In this document: positions 1 to 10,317 of the stretch, piece after piece | How the letters are laid out: every line of letters begins with the position of its first letter | Position numbering within the stretch: position 1 is the stretch's first letter | Source of the DNA: Phaseolus vulgaris | Lineage: Eukaryota; Streptophyta; Magnoliopsida; Fabales; Fabaceae | DNA length: 64,000 bases | Reading direction: 5' to 3' | NCBI RefSeq assembly: GCF_000499845.2 | Contig: NC_023756.2 | Location: 4,521,306 to 4,585,305, forward strand | Program-made: the position numbers and the translations under genes | Notes under the pieces: model-generated | The model's input: only the letters and a program-made list of their open reading frames with translations | The model's database searches: none | What the model was told of the DNA's origin: nothing

Positions 1-2893
1 ACAGATTTATGGCACTAGTATTATCACAATTTATAGGTATGTTATTTAACAGAATTCCAAAATCACTTAGCTGCTGCCTTAGCCATAAGGTTTGAGCACA
101 ACAACTTCCAGCAGCTATGTATTCTGCCTCTGCTGTGGAGAGAGCAACACACGCTTGTTTCTTGCAATGCCAAGAGATTAGACTTGATCCAAGCATGTGA
201 CAAGTTCCACTTGTGCTTTTCCTATCAACCTTACAACCTGCAAAGTCAGAATCTGAAAAACCAGTTAAATCTAAAGATACCTTGTTAGGATACCATAATC
301 CAACATCCTTAGATCCTTGCAAATATTTCAGAATTCTCTTTGCTGCGTTGTAGTGTGATTCCTTTGGATTAGATTGATATCTAGCACATAAGCACACAAC
401 AAACATAATGTCAGGCCTGCTGGCAGTTAAGTATAACAAGGAACCAATTAAACCCCTATACTTGGTTTGATCCACTGATTTTCCTGCAGAATCTTGATCT
501 AGCTGACAGCTAGTTGCAATTGGAGTGCTGATTGCTTTACATTGATCCATATCAAACCTCTTGAGCAGCTCCTTGCAGTATTTTTCTTGGTTTATGAAAA
601 TTCCATCCTTGAGTTGCTTAACTTGTAGTCCAAGGAAGAAATTCATTTCTCCTAACATTGACATCTCAAACTCACTTTTCATGGTTTTCACAAAGTCTTC
701 ACACATCTCTTCATTTGTGGATCCAAAGATAATATCATCTACATAGACTTGCACAAGTATAATATCTTCTCTTTTCTTCTTTATAAAGAGAGTTTTATCA
801 GAATTTCCACGGCTGTATCCTTGAGAGAGCAAAAATTCACTTAGCCTTTCATACCATTGCCTAGGTGCTTGCTTCAATCCATATAAGGCCTTCTTAAGCA
901 TGTACACATGTTCTGGATTTTTGTGGTCTTCAAACCCTGGAGGCTGAGATACAAACACCTCTTCATTGATGTAGCCATTTAGGAATGCACTCTTGACATC
1001 CATTTGAAACAGCTTGAAACCTTGTATGCTGGAAAATGCTAGAAGTAATCTGACAGCTTCAAGACGTGCTACTGGTGCATAGGTTTCACCAAAATCAATA
1101 CCTTCTTCTTGATTATAACCTTTAGCAACCAGCCTTGCTTTATTTCTAGTGATAGCTCCATGTTCATCCATCTTGTTCCTGTACACCCACTTGGTTCCTA
1201 TGATATTCATCTCATGCTTTCTTGGAACCAAGGTCCACACTTTATTGTATTCAAACTGGTTCAGCTCTTCCTGCATTGCTGTTATCCAATTGCTGTCTTG
1301 CAGTGCTTCTTCTAGATTTTTAGGCTCAATCTGTGACACAAAAGCCACTGTTCTGCAAAAATTGTTGAGTGAATTCCTTGTTGAGACTCCTTTCTCAATA
1401 TTACCAATTACATTGTCAAGAGTGAGATCCCTTGGAGTCTTCCATTCTTTAGGCAAACCTGCATTCACAGTAGATTCTTTGATAGAATTTGAATTAGTTG
1501 CATCAAGCTCACTAGATTGATTCTGTTGCAGAATGGTTCGTAAATCATCCATACCAGGTTCATCCAGAACAGATTTGGGCACAAAAAAATCTGTTTCATC
1601 AAACACAACATGTATAGATTCTTCAACTGCAAGCAATCTTTTGTTATACACTCTATAAGCATGACCATTTATTGCATAACCAATATGTATTCCTTCATCT
1701 GATTTAGGATCAAATTTCCCCAAATTATCTTTACCATTATTTAAAACAAAACACTTGCAGCCAAATACCCTAAGATGACTAATGCTAGGCTTCCTTCCTT
1801 TATACAATTCATAAGGAGTTTTCTTAAGAATTGGTCTAATCAATGTTCTGTTAAGCACATAAGAAGCAGTATATACAGCATCAGCCCAAAAGTATTTAGG
1901 TAAACCAGATTCATTTAGCATAGTCCTAGCTAACTCTTCTAGTGATCTATTCTTTCTTTCAACAACACCATTTTGTTGGGGTGTCCTAGGAGCAGAATAA
2001 CTATCTGTTATCCCATGTTTTTCACAATATTTATCAAACTTAGCATTATGAAATTCTCCCCCATGATCACTACGAATCTGTTTTATCCTATTTTCATTTT
2101 CATTATGCAGAACCTTAGCTAGTTTCTTAAAGGCTTTATATGCATCATTTTTAGAAGCAAGAAACAAAGTCCATGTATATCTTGAAAAGTCATCAACAAT
2201 CACCAAAGCATAGTAATTTCCAGCTAAGCTAGCAGTCCTAGATGGTCCAAACAAATCCATATGCAAAACATCCAAAGCTTTATTTGTAGAAACCATATCT
2301 TTTGATTTAAAAGAAGTTTTAATCTGTTTTCCTTTTACACAAGCATCACACAATCTGTTATTTTGAAATTTTATGTTTGGTAAGCCAGAAACAAGATCCT
2401 TAGACTTTAGTTTATTCAAGTGATTTGTGTGAATGTGAGCTAGCCTTCTATGCCATAACCAAGATTCATCACTTTTAGAAAGCAAACATTCATTTTCAGA
2501 ACAGCTATTCATAATATCTAAGAGATAGATGTTGTTTACCCTTTTTCCAGTGAACAGCACCTTACCAGAAATTTCGTTTGAAATTGTACAAGTGTTGGCT
2601 TCGAAATTGACCTTGTATCCCTTGTCACACAGCTGGCTAATGCTTAGAAGACTATGTTTTAGCCCTTCAACATACAATACACTCTCTATAGTAGTTGAGC
2701 CTTTAATACCAACATCTCCTCTTCCAAGAATTTTTTCTCTATTGTTGTCCCCATATGTGACATGTCCTTCAGCTTTGAGTTTCAGATTTATAAACTGAGT
2801 CACATCACCAGTCATGTGCTTTGAGCAACCACTGTCAAGGTACCACTGGTTTTTCCTGCTGTTTTTCTGCAACAAAACAGATTCAGAACACAT
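1..2893 (-). CDS. copia pol polyprotein (protease, integrase, RT, RNase H), partial
   Basis: This frame encodes the enzymes for element replication and integration. I checked every codon from 2893 to the window start and found no stop, so at least 964 codons are open. In order: a pepsin-type protease motif DSG near residue 20, an HRRLAH integrase zinc-binding segment near 148, the integrase core beginning around HMDLFGPS near 210, reverse transcriptase with SAFLNG near 635 and the catalytic YVDD near 716, and RNase H with STAEAEYIA near 920. The 3' end is outside the window. The start at 2893 is the first ATG after two stop codons that separate it from gag in the same frame. Pol may be made by stop readthrough, or the element may depend on other copies. 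Confidence 0.92.
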   Translation of the reverse strand, partial: MCSESVLLQKNSRKNQWYLDSGCSKHMTGDVTQFINLKLKAEGHVTYGDNNREKILGRGDVGIKGSTTIESVLYVEGLKHSLLSISQLCDKGYKVNFEANTCTISNEISGKVLFTGKRVNNIYLLDIMNSCSENECLLSKSDESWLWHRRLAHIHTNHLNKLKSKDLVSGLPNIKFQNNRLCDACVKGKQIKTSFKSKDMVSTNKALDVLHMDLFGPSRTASLAGNYYALVIVDDFSRYTWTLFLASKNDAYKAFKKLAKVLHNENENRIKQIRSDHGGEFHNAKFDKYCEKHGITDSYSAPRTPQQNGVVERKNRSLEELARTMLNESGLPKYFWADAVYTASYVLNRTLIRPILKKTPYELYKGRKPSISHLRVFGCKCFVLNNGKDNLGKFDPKSDEGIHIGYAINGHAYRVYNKRLLAVEESIHVVFDETDFFVPKSVLDEPGMDDLRTILQQNQSSELDATNSNSIKESTVNAGLPKEWKTPRDLTLDNVIGNIEKGVSTRNSLNNFCRTVAFVSQIEPKNLEEALQDSNWITAMQEELNQFEYNKVWTLVPRKHEMNIIGTKWVYRNKMDEHGAITRNKARLVAKGYNQEEGIDFGETYAPVARLEAVRLLLAFSSIQGFKLFQMDVKSAFLNGYINEEVFVSQPPGFEDHKNPEHVYMLKKALYGLKQAPRQWYERLSEFLLSQGYSRGNSDKTLFIKKKREDIILVQVYVDDIIFGSTNEEMCEDFVKTMKSEFEMSMLGEMNFFLGLQVKQLKDGIFINQEKYCKELLKRFDMDQCKAISTPIATSCQLDQDSAGKSVDQTKYRGLIGSLLYLTASRPDIMFVVCLCARYQSNPKESHYNAAKRILKYLQGSKDVGLWYPNKVSLDLTGFSDSDFAGCKVDRKSTSGTCHMLGSSLISWHCKKQACVALSTAEAEYIAAGSCCAQTLWLRQQLSDFGILLNNIPINCDNTSAINL

Positions 2894-2923
2894 GGTACCC
2901 CTTTAGTCTAGGGTCCAGCATGA

Positions 2924-4594
2924 TTAATACCTTTCCTTAGGAAGCCATTTGGCCAATCCTTTAGGAACTAGGTACCTCCTAGCTTTACATGTTCTAGATA
3001 CATGACCAGATTTCATACAATAAAAACATGTTGCAGTATGCATTGTTCTTGAATGAGTAAAAGAGGAAAAACCTGTTTTGGAAGGAACAAAGAAACTTGA
3101 CAGCTTTTTCACATTGCTTTTCATTTCAGATTTATATCCTAGACCATTTTTATTAAAAACAACATTCTGTGAACCTAATAAGGTCTCAAGATTTTCTCTT
3201 CCTTTAGTGAAATTTGAAAGCGTTTTTAACAAATATTCAACTTGTTTTTCCAGCTTCTTACAATTATCACAGGTTTTAATTGATGCATGCAGACATGTTA
3301 ATTCAAGGCTAACTAATTCAGTTTTAGCTTTGTGCAATTCTTCTTCAAGAGTTTTAACCTTAGGTTCAAGTATCCTATTTACTCTATTCAATCTGTTACA
3401 CATTATAGCCAATCTGTTTGCTTCATCATGCGTTTCCTTAAAAGCTATTAACAGCTGATCATAATTTTCAGAATCAGTGGAGAAATCACTTACTGAGTCA
3501 GAGTTGAATCCTTCATCATTCACCATGAAGCACATATTTGCTTCTTCACTTTCAGTTGAGGAATTACTAGATGAGGATACATCATTTTCTTCCCATGATA
3601 TGTATGCTCTTCTACCTTTGCCTTTGTCACTCTTCTTGCTTGCTGATTTTTCTTTATTTTGATTGTTTGGACAATCAGCTTTTATATGACCTGGTTTACC
3701 ACATCCAAAGCAAGTGTAATTGGAAGAATTTGAATCATTAGGTTGTTTGGAGTACCTCTTTCTCTGCTGAGTTCTGTCACGGTTTTTCTTTCTAAGAAAC
3801 CTGCTGAATTTTCTGGTGAGCAGACTCACGGTCTCATCATGTTCAGGATTAGCTTCTTCCTCACTTGTATCATGTTCCAAGGTAGTTTTCAGAGCAATTC
3901 CTTTGGCTTTCTTCTCCACAGTTTCTTGTTCTTTCAATCTTTTCAGCTCTATTTCATGCTCTATCAACTTTCCAAAGAGTGCAGCAGTGGACATCTTGAA
4001 TAAATCTTTGGATTCTGAGATTGCTGTTACCTTAGGCTGCCAGCTCCTATCAAGACATTTCAGCACCTTTATGTTGAGCTCTTCCTTGTCAAAGACTTTA
4101 CCAAGACCAGTGAGATGATTTACAATGTGTGTAAATCGTTTCTGCACATCTGCAATACTTTCTTCATATTGCATTCTGAATAGCTCATACTCTTGAATTA
4201 GTGAGTGCTTCCTTGCCCGTTTCACATCATCAGTCCCTTCATGAGTTACCACTAGTACCTCCCACATCTCCTTAGCTGAGTTACATTGAGAGACTCTAAA
4301 GAACTCATCCATATTCAGTGCAGAGGTGATGATATTCTTGGCTAAGGAGTCATATTGAGCCTTCTTCCTCTCGGTTTCACTCCATTCAGACCAAGGCTTC
4401 TTTATTGTTTCATCTTTGACAACCTGCATAGGTATAAAGGGTCCACTAACCACTGCATCCCAGATTCCCATGTCAATAGACTCCATAAAGATCTTCATCC
4501 TGATTTTCCAGAAAGCATAGTTAACACCACCAAACATAGGGGGTCTATTAATGGATGCACCTTCAGCAAAAGGCATTTTAAACTCAGACATCAT
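2924..4594 (-). CDS. copia gag (nucleocapsid-type) protein
   Basis: The predicted protein is about 556 aa. The open frame extends upstream to 4636, but that part overlaps the primer binding site and lacks an ATG; the tandem ATGs at 4594 and 4591 are the sensible starts. The N-terminal third has the layout of plant copia gag (DUF4219/UBN2-type: GVNYAFWKIRMKIFMES near the start, then EMWEVLVVTHEG). A CCHC zinc knuckle (CFGCGKPGHIKADC) lies near residue 295 and a second knuckle-like motif (CFYCMKSGHVSRTC) near residue 521, with an acidic, serine-rich and coiled-coil region between them. It packages element RNA. The frame ends with TAA at 2926-2924, and a second in-frame TAA follows at 2905-2903. 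Confidence 0.9.
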   Translation of the reverse strand: MMSEFKMPFAEGASINRPPMFGGVNYAFWKIRMKIFMESIDMGIWDAVVSGPFIPMQVVKDETIKKPWSEWSETERKKAQYDSLAKNIITSALNMDEFFRVSQCNSAKEMWEVLVVTHEGTDDVKRARKHSLIQEYELFRMQYEESIADVQKRFTHIVNHLTGLGKVFDKEELNIKVLKCLDRSWQPKVTAISESKDLFKMSTAALFGKLIEHEIELKRLKEQETVEKKAKGIALKTTLEHDTSEEEANPEHDETVSLLTRKFSRFLRKKNRDRTQQRKRYSKQPNDSNSSNYTCFGCGKPGHIKADCPNNQNKEKSASKKSDKGKGRRAYISWEENDVSSSSNSSTESEEANMCFMVNDEGFNSDSVSDFSTDSENYDQLLIAFKETHDEANRLAIMCNRLNRVNRILEPKVKTLEEELHKAKTELVSLELTCLHASIKTCDNCKKLEKQVEYLLKTLSNFTKGRENLETLLGSQNVVFNKNGLGYKSEMKSNVKKLSSFFVPSKTGFSSFTHSRTMHTATCFYCMKSGHVSRTCKARRYLVPKGLAKWLPKERY

Positions 4595-4623
4595 GCATAC
4601 ACTTGAGCAAAATACAAGCCCTA

Positions 4624-4635
4624 GCTCTGATACCA
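4624..4635 (-). other. Primer binding site (initiator tRNA-Met type)
   Basis: On the minus strand the 12 bases are TGGTATCAGAGC, the usual plant copia primer site complementary to the 3' end of initiator tRNA-Met. It starts two bases after the LTR terminus at 4638 and therefore fixes both the orientation of the element and the LTR boundary. Confidence 0.92.
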
Positions 4636-5419
4636 ATTGTTGGGTCTATTAGTGTCTAAGTTCAAGAGGGGAGGGGTGAATTGAGCTTATAAAATTTTCG
4701 CAAGAACACACAATTTTCAGTATTCCAGAGGCAAAAAGAACAGATTGTTTTTACATGAAACAGATTGATTCTTCAGAGCAGTCTTGCACAATTTGAATTT
4801 GTTCAGCTTAGAATTGTGATTAGAAAGCTTTAACACATTAGGAAGAACAGTTTTTATTAAACCCAGAATTAACAGATTCAATTTCAAAAGAACAGATTTA
4901 GTTCTTGACAGAATTAAACAAAACCAGAAACGAGTGCAGAGATAAGAAGAAAAGGCACACAAGTTTTTATACTGGTTCACTCATACAGAGCTACATCCAG
5001 TCTCACCTTACCCCAAGGTGGAATTCACTAAAAACAGTACCAATTTACTTACAAACACAACAGTTCTTGAACCCTACAAGAACCACACAATCAATGCTGA
5101 AAAACCCTATTTCAGCACACCTTGCACTCCAAGAAACCCTATCAAGGAGTGACTAACACTTACACCTTTACAAACAAGAATAAAGGAAGGACTACACCTG
5201 AAAATAAGATGCAAGAACTCAAACCCGGTAGTTCACTTTGCTGCAGAAACTGCACCAGCACCTTCACCAAGATCAAAGGTTTCCTAGAACAAGCACACTT
5301 GAAAATCCCTTTGGAAAACCTTTTACAAATCTTTCTCAATCCTTCTTCTCACATAGAAAGTGTTTGATCTCTGTCAAAAATGTGATTGCTCAGCTTCCTT
5401 TCATGTGAGAGAGACTTTT

Positions 5420-5428
5420 CTTTATAAA
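5420..5428 (-). promoter_or_regulatory. LTR TATA box
   Basis: The minus strand reads CTTTATAAAG here. The related solo LTR has TATATAAA at the equivalent place (55938-55945), so the box is conserved between copies and probably drives the element transcript. Confidence 0.6.
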
Positions 5429-5836
5429 GAAACCAGTTTCTAACTTCTTTTCAAAAAACAGTTGAAAAGCAGTTATGAAAACAACAGATTTATTTTTGAA
5501 CTCAACAGGTTTATTTTGTGAAAAAAACCGCCAACTCAGCTAACTGAAATAACTGTCTGAGTTGTACCTTTGGTGCCCTAACTGAATTTTAGAAAGGCCT
5601 TTTCACAGAGAAGAAATGAACAGATTCTTTCTCAATAAAACAGATTTATTTTTGTACTTGATTTAAAATCCTTTAAGAGCACTTTTAAAAGCTTTTCAAA
5701 AATCTTTTAACAGAGAAGAAATAAACAGATTCTTTCTCCATGAAACAGATTTATTTTTGTACTGATGTAAAACTTTTAAGATTACTTTCAAAAGCTTTTC
5801 TGAGCAGACGACGATCGTAGATGGCAATGCTCCACA

Positions 5837-6034
5837 TGATCGCCGGTCGGTGGTCAGCAAAGCAGTCAAAAAATGATGCATGATCGCCGGTCGGTGGTCA
5901 GCATAGCTACTTGAAAAGGTGGTGCCTGATCGCCGGTCGGTGGTCAGCATAGCTACTTGAAAAGGCGATGCCTGATCGCCGGTCGGTGGTCAGCATAGCT
6001 ACTTGAAAAGGCGGTGCCTGATCGCCGGTCGGTT
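5837..6034. repeat. 46-bp minisatellite inside the LTR
   Basis: Five copies begin at 5837, 5881, 5927, 5973 and 6019; the spacing is 44 and then exactly 46 bases. Each carries the GC-rich core TGATCGCCGGTCGGTGGTCA. The last copy is incomplete. The array is absent from the related solo LTR at 55473-56919, so it arose or expanded in this lineage. Confidence 0.93.
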
Positions 6035-6270
6035 TGAGGCAGAACACTTTCAAAAGCTTTTCAAAAAACCATTTGACCACATCATGTGCTTGATCTAGAC
6101 TTGGTTAGGCATCTAGGATGGGTTATACAGCAAAAGGCAACCTTCCACATTACAAGCCTAATTACAAACCAATCTAAAAACCTATTACAATCTTCAAAGT
6201 ACCCAAGCTATTTTCTTCATCAAACACACATCAAGCCTTGGTAGGGAAGAAGCTTCCTCCAGCTTCAACA

Positions 6271-7009
6271 GTTTATACCAGCAACAGAAATAGAATTAAC
6301 ACAAACAGTTATAAGGAGTTAGAGATAGAGAGATTTACACAATAGTTTCATACTGGTTCACTCAACCTTGAGCTACATCTAGTTCTCAAAACAACCTCAG
6401 AGTTCCACTAGTAATCAGATCCAGATTACACCAACACATCACAAAGAGGTGACCTTGAAAACCACAAGACCTACCTCACCCTCTTTGCAACACCACACAC
6501 CTCAAGTCAGAACACCCTCTAACATTGCAGGATTTCACACACACTTACAATTAATGAAAGTACAATTACACGAACCTTGAAAGGGATAGAAAACACCTGA
6601 GATTATACAAAACAGGAAGCCCTATGATCAAATCTTGTCCCAGTGCAAAGCTTTAATAGCAATCTTGCAAATCTTTTGAAACTTCTTTCAAAAAAAAAAT
6701 CTCAATCTCTATTTCAAACTCTTTAAAACTTGGTATTTTTTTTTGAAAGAAAGGCTATATTTATAACACTTGAAAACTAGTCATTCAAGGCAACATTAAT
6801 GAGCTAAAACAATTTTGATCACATTCAAAACAGTTAAAACAGGTTTTCAAAAAACTGTTATGAAAGCACACAATCAACCGGTTGAAATCACGATTTAACT
6901 GGTTGAATTGGTTAGGCAGTTACATAACGAAGTCAAAAACAATTTCAAAACCTTTAAGACAACTAAGTGACAAACAACCGATTATATCGATAATTCAACT
7001 AGTTTCAAA
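6271..7009 (-). repeat. Fragment of an older, related LTR
   Basis: The sequence resembles the neighbouring LTR in style, for example the shared ATACTGGTTCACTCA segment at 6351 and the block of glutamine/lysine-poor A-rich sequence after it. It also has a minus-strand TATA-like stretch near 6750-6765 and the motif CAACCGGTTGAA near 6875. It looks like the target into which the younger element inserted. Exact ends cannot be set without a second copy. Confidence 0.55.
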
Positions 7010-8135
7010 GTCTATTTACCTATTCGTTTTTGGGGAGATTTTGTTTTAACTGCGATTTACCTCATTAACCGCTTACCTTCCCCCATTCGGTTAGATAAAA
7101 CACCCTTCAACTATTATACAACCAAGTTTCATCTGTTACACGTTTACGGATTTTCAGCAACCTAAGTTATGCAACAGTGAATCATCCCAAGCACAAATTT
7201 GACCCCCGCACTCGATGGTGCGTCTTTATTGGAGTAGGGACGTGGTTTTTCATGAAACCATTTTTCCTTTTCATGAAACAACATCACTCACACACTCTTC
7301 TATCCTACCAAATTTGGTCCTTGACTTAGACCATCAAAATTGTACATTTCATACAACACTTCCAAACTCACAATCTGGTTCACCAACTTCGCCTAGTGAG
7401 CCACCCATTGAGCCTATGGCCACTGAATCACCCACACCTAATTATCCCTGATATTTCTACACAACCACTTAGACATTGTACACGTCTCAAGCATCCTCCT
7501 GCATGGCATAAAGATTATTTGCTGCCACCTCGCGCAAATCACTCCAGCCAAGGTTTTCTCCGAGGTACACGATACCCACTTTCTCATTTTATTTTTTATT
7601 TCAACTTATCTTCTACTCATTGTACTTTTTTAGCTAACATTTCTACACTAGAGAGCCTTCATCATATGATCAGGCCATTCTTCCTCCCAATTGGAAGGAA
7701 GTCATGGAATCTGAATTATCAGTATTAACAGAAAACAACATCTAGAGCATTGTTTCATTATCAGTTGGCCACAAACCCGTAGGATGCCAATGAGTTTATA
7801 AAATAAAATACAGGTCTGATGAGAGCATCGAACGATATAAGGTGTGCTTAGTCACCAAAGGCTATACGCAAGTGGGAGAGATGGACTATATTGAGACTTT
7901 TTCTCCTACCAACTTGAAGTAAAAAATGTATTTTTTGCAAAATGACCTTCATGAAACTTTGTACATGGAGCTTCCTCTCGAATTTCGCCGATATGGAGAA
8001 AATCTGGTTTGTCGGCTTATAAGTCCTTGTACGGATTAAAAGAAGCGTCCCGAAATTGGTTTGCTACTTTCTCTAAGGTTATTTAAAAGGTAGGATATAT
8101 TCAATCAAAAGCAGACTATTCTTTATTTACCAAGA
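7010..8135 (+). pseudogene. Degenerate copia pol fragment (integrase end to RT)
   Basis: Broken frames on the plus strand give recognisable copia pol pieces. These include FWGDFVLTAIYLINRLPSP near 7030 (integrase core end), a short run YWSRDVVFHETIFPFH near 7222, and an RT segment near 7930-8110 with the order LHETLYMELP then LYGLKEA-like residues in shifting frames. Several frameshifts and stops interrupt it. It is unrelated in frame and strand to the intact element at 1-6270 and is an older insertion. Confidence 0.7.
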
Positions 8136-8139
8136 TCGT

Positions 8140-9126
8140 GGATTAAAGTCAAGTCCCTTCAGTGACCAAAGAAGTTTTAACCATTACACTACACAAATTT
8201 TTAGTCATATTATGATTTTTATTATAGTTATTATTATTAATATCATTTATATTATTAATATTATTCATAATATAAATATTATTAAACCTATTAATACTAT
8301 TAAATGTTATTTATATTATAAACATTATTAATATTATTAAATATTATTAATATTATAAACATTATTAATATTAATATTAATAAAAATTATTAATATCAAT
8401 ATTATCACTAATATCAATATTATTATTATTACAATTATTAAAAATATTTTGTATGTAAAACTTTATATACGGATACACTCCGTATGTATTTTTTTTATAA
8501 TTTTAATATTATAATTTTTTGTTTAATTAAATTAAAAGAAATAATTAAACTCAAATTAATTTTCTAATTTAATTATAACAACATAATAAATCTTAAAATT
8601 ATTTCAATTCCCTATAACCTTCTTTTATATTTTAATTTTAAATTTTTTTAATTTTAGTTTTTTCATTGCTTTTAATTCCCATAAATCCAAATTTTTATGT
8701 AAAAATCTGTATGTAATGGTCACTTTATATATGAATCTGGATCCGTATGTAAAAATCGGTATGTAACACTTACTTTACATACGAATCTGGATCCGTATGA
8801 AACAATCCGTATGTAATGCTCACTTTACAAACGAATTTGAATATGTATATAAAAGTACGTATGTAACGCTCACTTTGCATACGAATTTAATGCTTACTTT
8901 ACATACAGATTTGGATCTGTATGTAAAAATCGGTATGTAACACTTACTTTACATATGGATCCAAATTCGTGTAAAAATCCGTATGTAATGCTCACTTTAT
9001 ATATGGATTCAGATCCGTATGTAAAAATCTGTACGTAACATTGACTTTATATACGGATCCAAATCCGTATATAAAAAAACCGTATGTAGTGCTCACTTTA
9101 CATATAAAATTTGAATCCGTATATAA
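8140..9126. mobile_element. Decayed CACTA-like element lacking clear termini
   Basis: Its architecture matches the complete element at 21700-23250: a tRNA-like remnant (8145-8195), then AT-rich ATT/AATAT repeats (8205-8460), then a subterminal array (8690-9120). The array unit is about 60-80 bases built from CCGTATGTAA and its complement TTACATACGG. The left end has been lost against the copia fragment, and I see no right terminal inverted repeat. Confidence 0.45.
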
Positions 9127-9475
9127 CACTACATGAAAATCATGAAATAGAAACTAATTTTTAGAGATTAAAAATAATTAGTTGCTATAGTGACTAAATT
9201 AGAGATCATTTTTTAGACTAAAAATTTTTTGGTTTCTAAATTAGTTTTTATTATTGTTAAATGGTTTCTAAATTGGTGTCTAATTATCAACCTTGGTAGC
9301 AAAAACCTTAGTGGCTAATTAAACACTAATTTAGAAACTATTTAACAATAATAGAAATTAATTTAGAAACTAAATTTTTCTTAGTCTCTAGAATGATTTC
9401 TAATTTAATCACTATAGCAACTAATTATTTTTTATATTTAAAAATTGGTTTTTATTTCATAATTTTCTTATAGAG
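9127..9475. mobile_element. Foldback MITE, 349 bp
   Basis: The element begins CACTACATGAAAATCATGAA and ends as the near complement (TTCATAATTTTCTTATAGAG). The inverted arms span most of its length, for example TTAGTTGCTATAGTGA near 9178 against its complement near 9410. It is flanked on both sides by TAA (9124-9126 and 9476-9478), a 3-bp target duplication. Related decayed copies appear near 23400, 28880 and 63650. Confidence 0.8.
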
Positions 9476-9666
9476 TAATAATTGAGATGTAAATAGCAAA
9501 TTTTTTAACAGTAGAGCACAACTGAAGTATGAATCTAGCAGATAACAAGACAGGGAAACTAAATTAGACTATAAACAGTTGAGATTCGGACACAACCTTA
9601 AAACATGAAATGGAACTTAGAAGATGGAAACAACCTCAAAACAAGATATGAAAGTGGAACATGTTC

Positions 9667-9956
9667 TTAGCAGTTCCTGGTGGTTTCATTACAGTGTTTG
9701 TTAGGGCCACCACCGTTTTGGGATGGCAGGCAGCTGCGGTAAGCTTGCGCTTTTGGACAATCTACAGCTTGGTTGTTTTTGTTGCCTGTGTTGCTAGGCT
9801 CACATCGTAGAGCATTCTTGACGTATGAGACCCAAATGAAAATTCTGTTTCCAAAGCGTTGCCGATGAGGCAATCCTCTGTGAGACAGTTGGTGGCGTTG
9901 ACAAGGTTGTGGTGGATGAGAAGGATGAGGAGCACAAGGGAGAGACCCTTCATCAT
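9667..9956 (-). pseudogene. RALF-like peptide pseudogene (frameshifted)
   Basis: This is a close paralogue of the intact gene at 11439-11741. It has a start at 9956, a hydrophobic signal peptide, the conserved GSHTSRMLYDVS segment, and a C-terminal NNQAVDCPKAQAYRSC and TRNC region ending at 9667. The two halves are in different frames. By comparison with the intact copy there is a net 10-base deletion just after the DVS codons (about 9800-9812), so translation from 9956 stops at 9762. The stop-codon flank (CTGCTAAGAACATGT) and the upstream flank (ACTAAAATAAT-type) are shared with the intact copy, which shows a tandem duplication. A sequencing error is less likely for a 10-base difference. Confidence 0.78.
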
Positions 9957-10272
9957 CTTTTCGGAACTGATTTCTCACTCAACAAACAAGATTATGGTTC
10001 AGAGTGAATACCCTTTTGTAGATTTTGTACGTTTATGCTAAAATAATTGACGAGTCTACTTTAACATAAAGTTGAGTGTCCTATTAATGTTGTTTGGATT
10101 TGACAAGGAAAAGACTTATTTTTTTAAAAAAAAATAAGAGAAAAGTGTAAATAAAATACTATATTAATAAGAATTTATCGTTAAAAGAAATAATATGTTC
10201 CACTTTTTAATTTCAGGTAACAATATAAAAATTATAATTGTATAAGTTTCTGTAATAATAAATTAACACTTA

Positions 10273-10277
<5 letters not shown>

Positions 10278-10310
<33 letters not shown>

Positions 10311-10317
10311 CATAAAT
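10278..10317. repeat. TA microsatellite
   Basis: An uninterrupted TA dinucleotide run of about 30 bases followed by TATTTATATA. It lies in AT-rich spacer upstream of the RALF-like pseudogene. Confidence 0.9.

Larger units (their letters stand above)
1..6270 (-). mobile_element. Ty1/copia LTR retrotransposon, 3' part cut by window edge
   Basis: Read on the minus strand the element runs 5' LTR (6270-4638), primer binding site (4635-4624), gag (4594-2924) and pol (2893 to beyond position 1). The pol order protease, integrase, reverse transcriptase, RNase H is diagnostic of Ty1/copia. Both reading frames are open, so the copy looks young. The 3' LTR lies outside the window, so LTR divergence and the target duplication cannot be checked; the right flank after 6270 begins GTTTA. 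The large gag and long LTR are compatible with the Sirevirus lineage, but no envelope-like frame can be seen here. Confidence 0.93.
4638..6270 (-). repeat. 5' LTR of the copia element
   Basis: The 1633-bp LTR begins TGTTGAAGC and ends ACCCAACA on the minus strand (TG...CA). The boundaries are supported by the adjacent primer site and by a related solo LTR at 55473-56919 that has the same termini. It contains a TATA-like box (5428-5420) and an internal minisatellite (5837-6034). Confidence 0.88.

Noticed and set aside
5837..6034. CRISPR-like array
   Set aside because: Units are contiguous 46-bp tandem repeats without unique spacers, inside a plant LTR.
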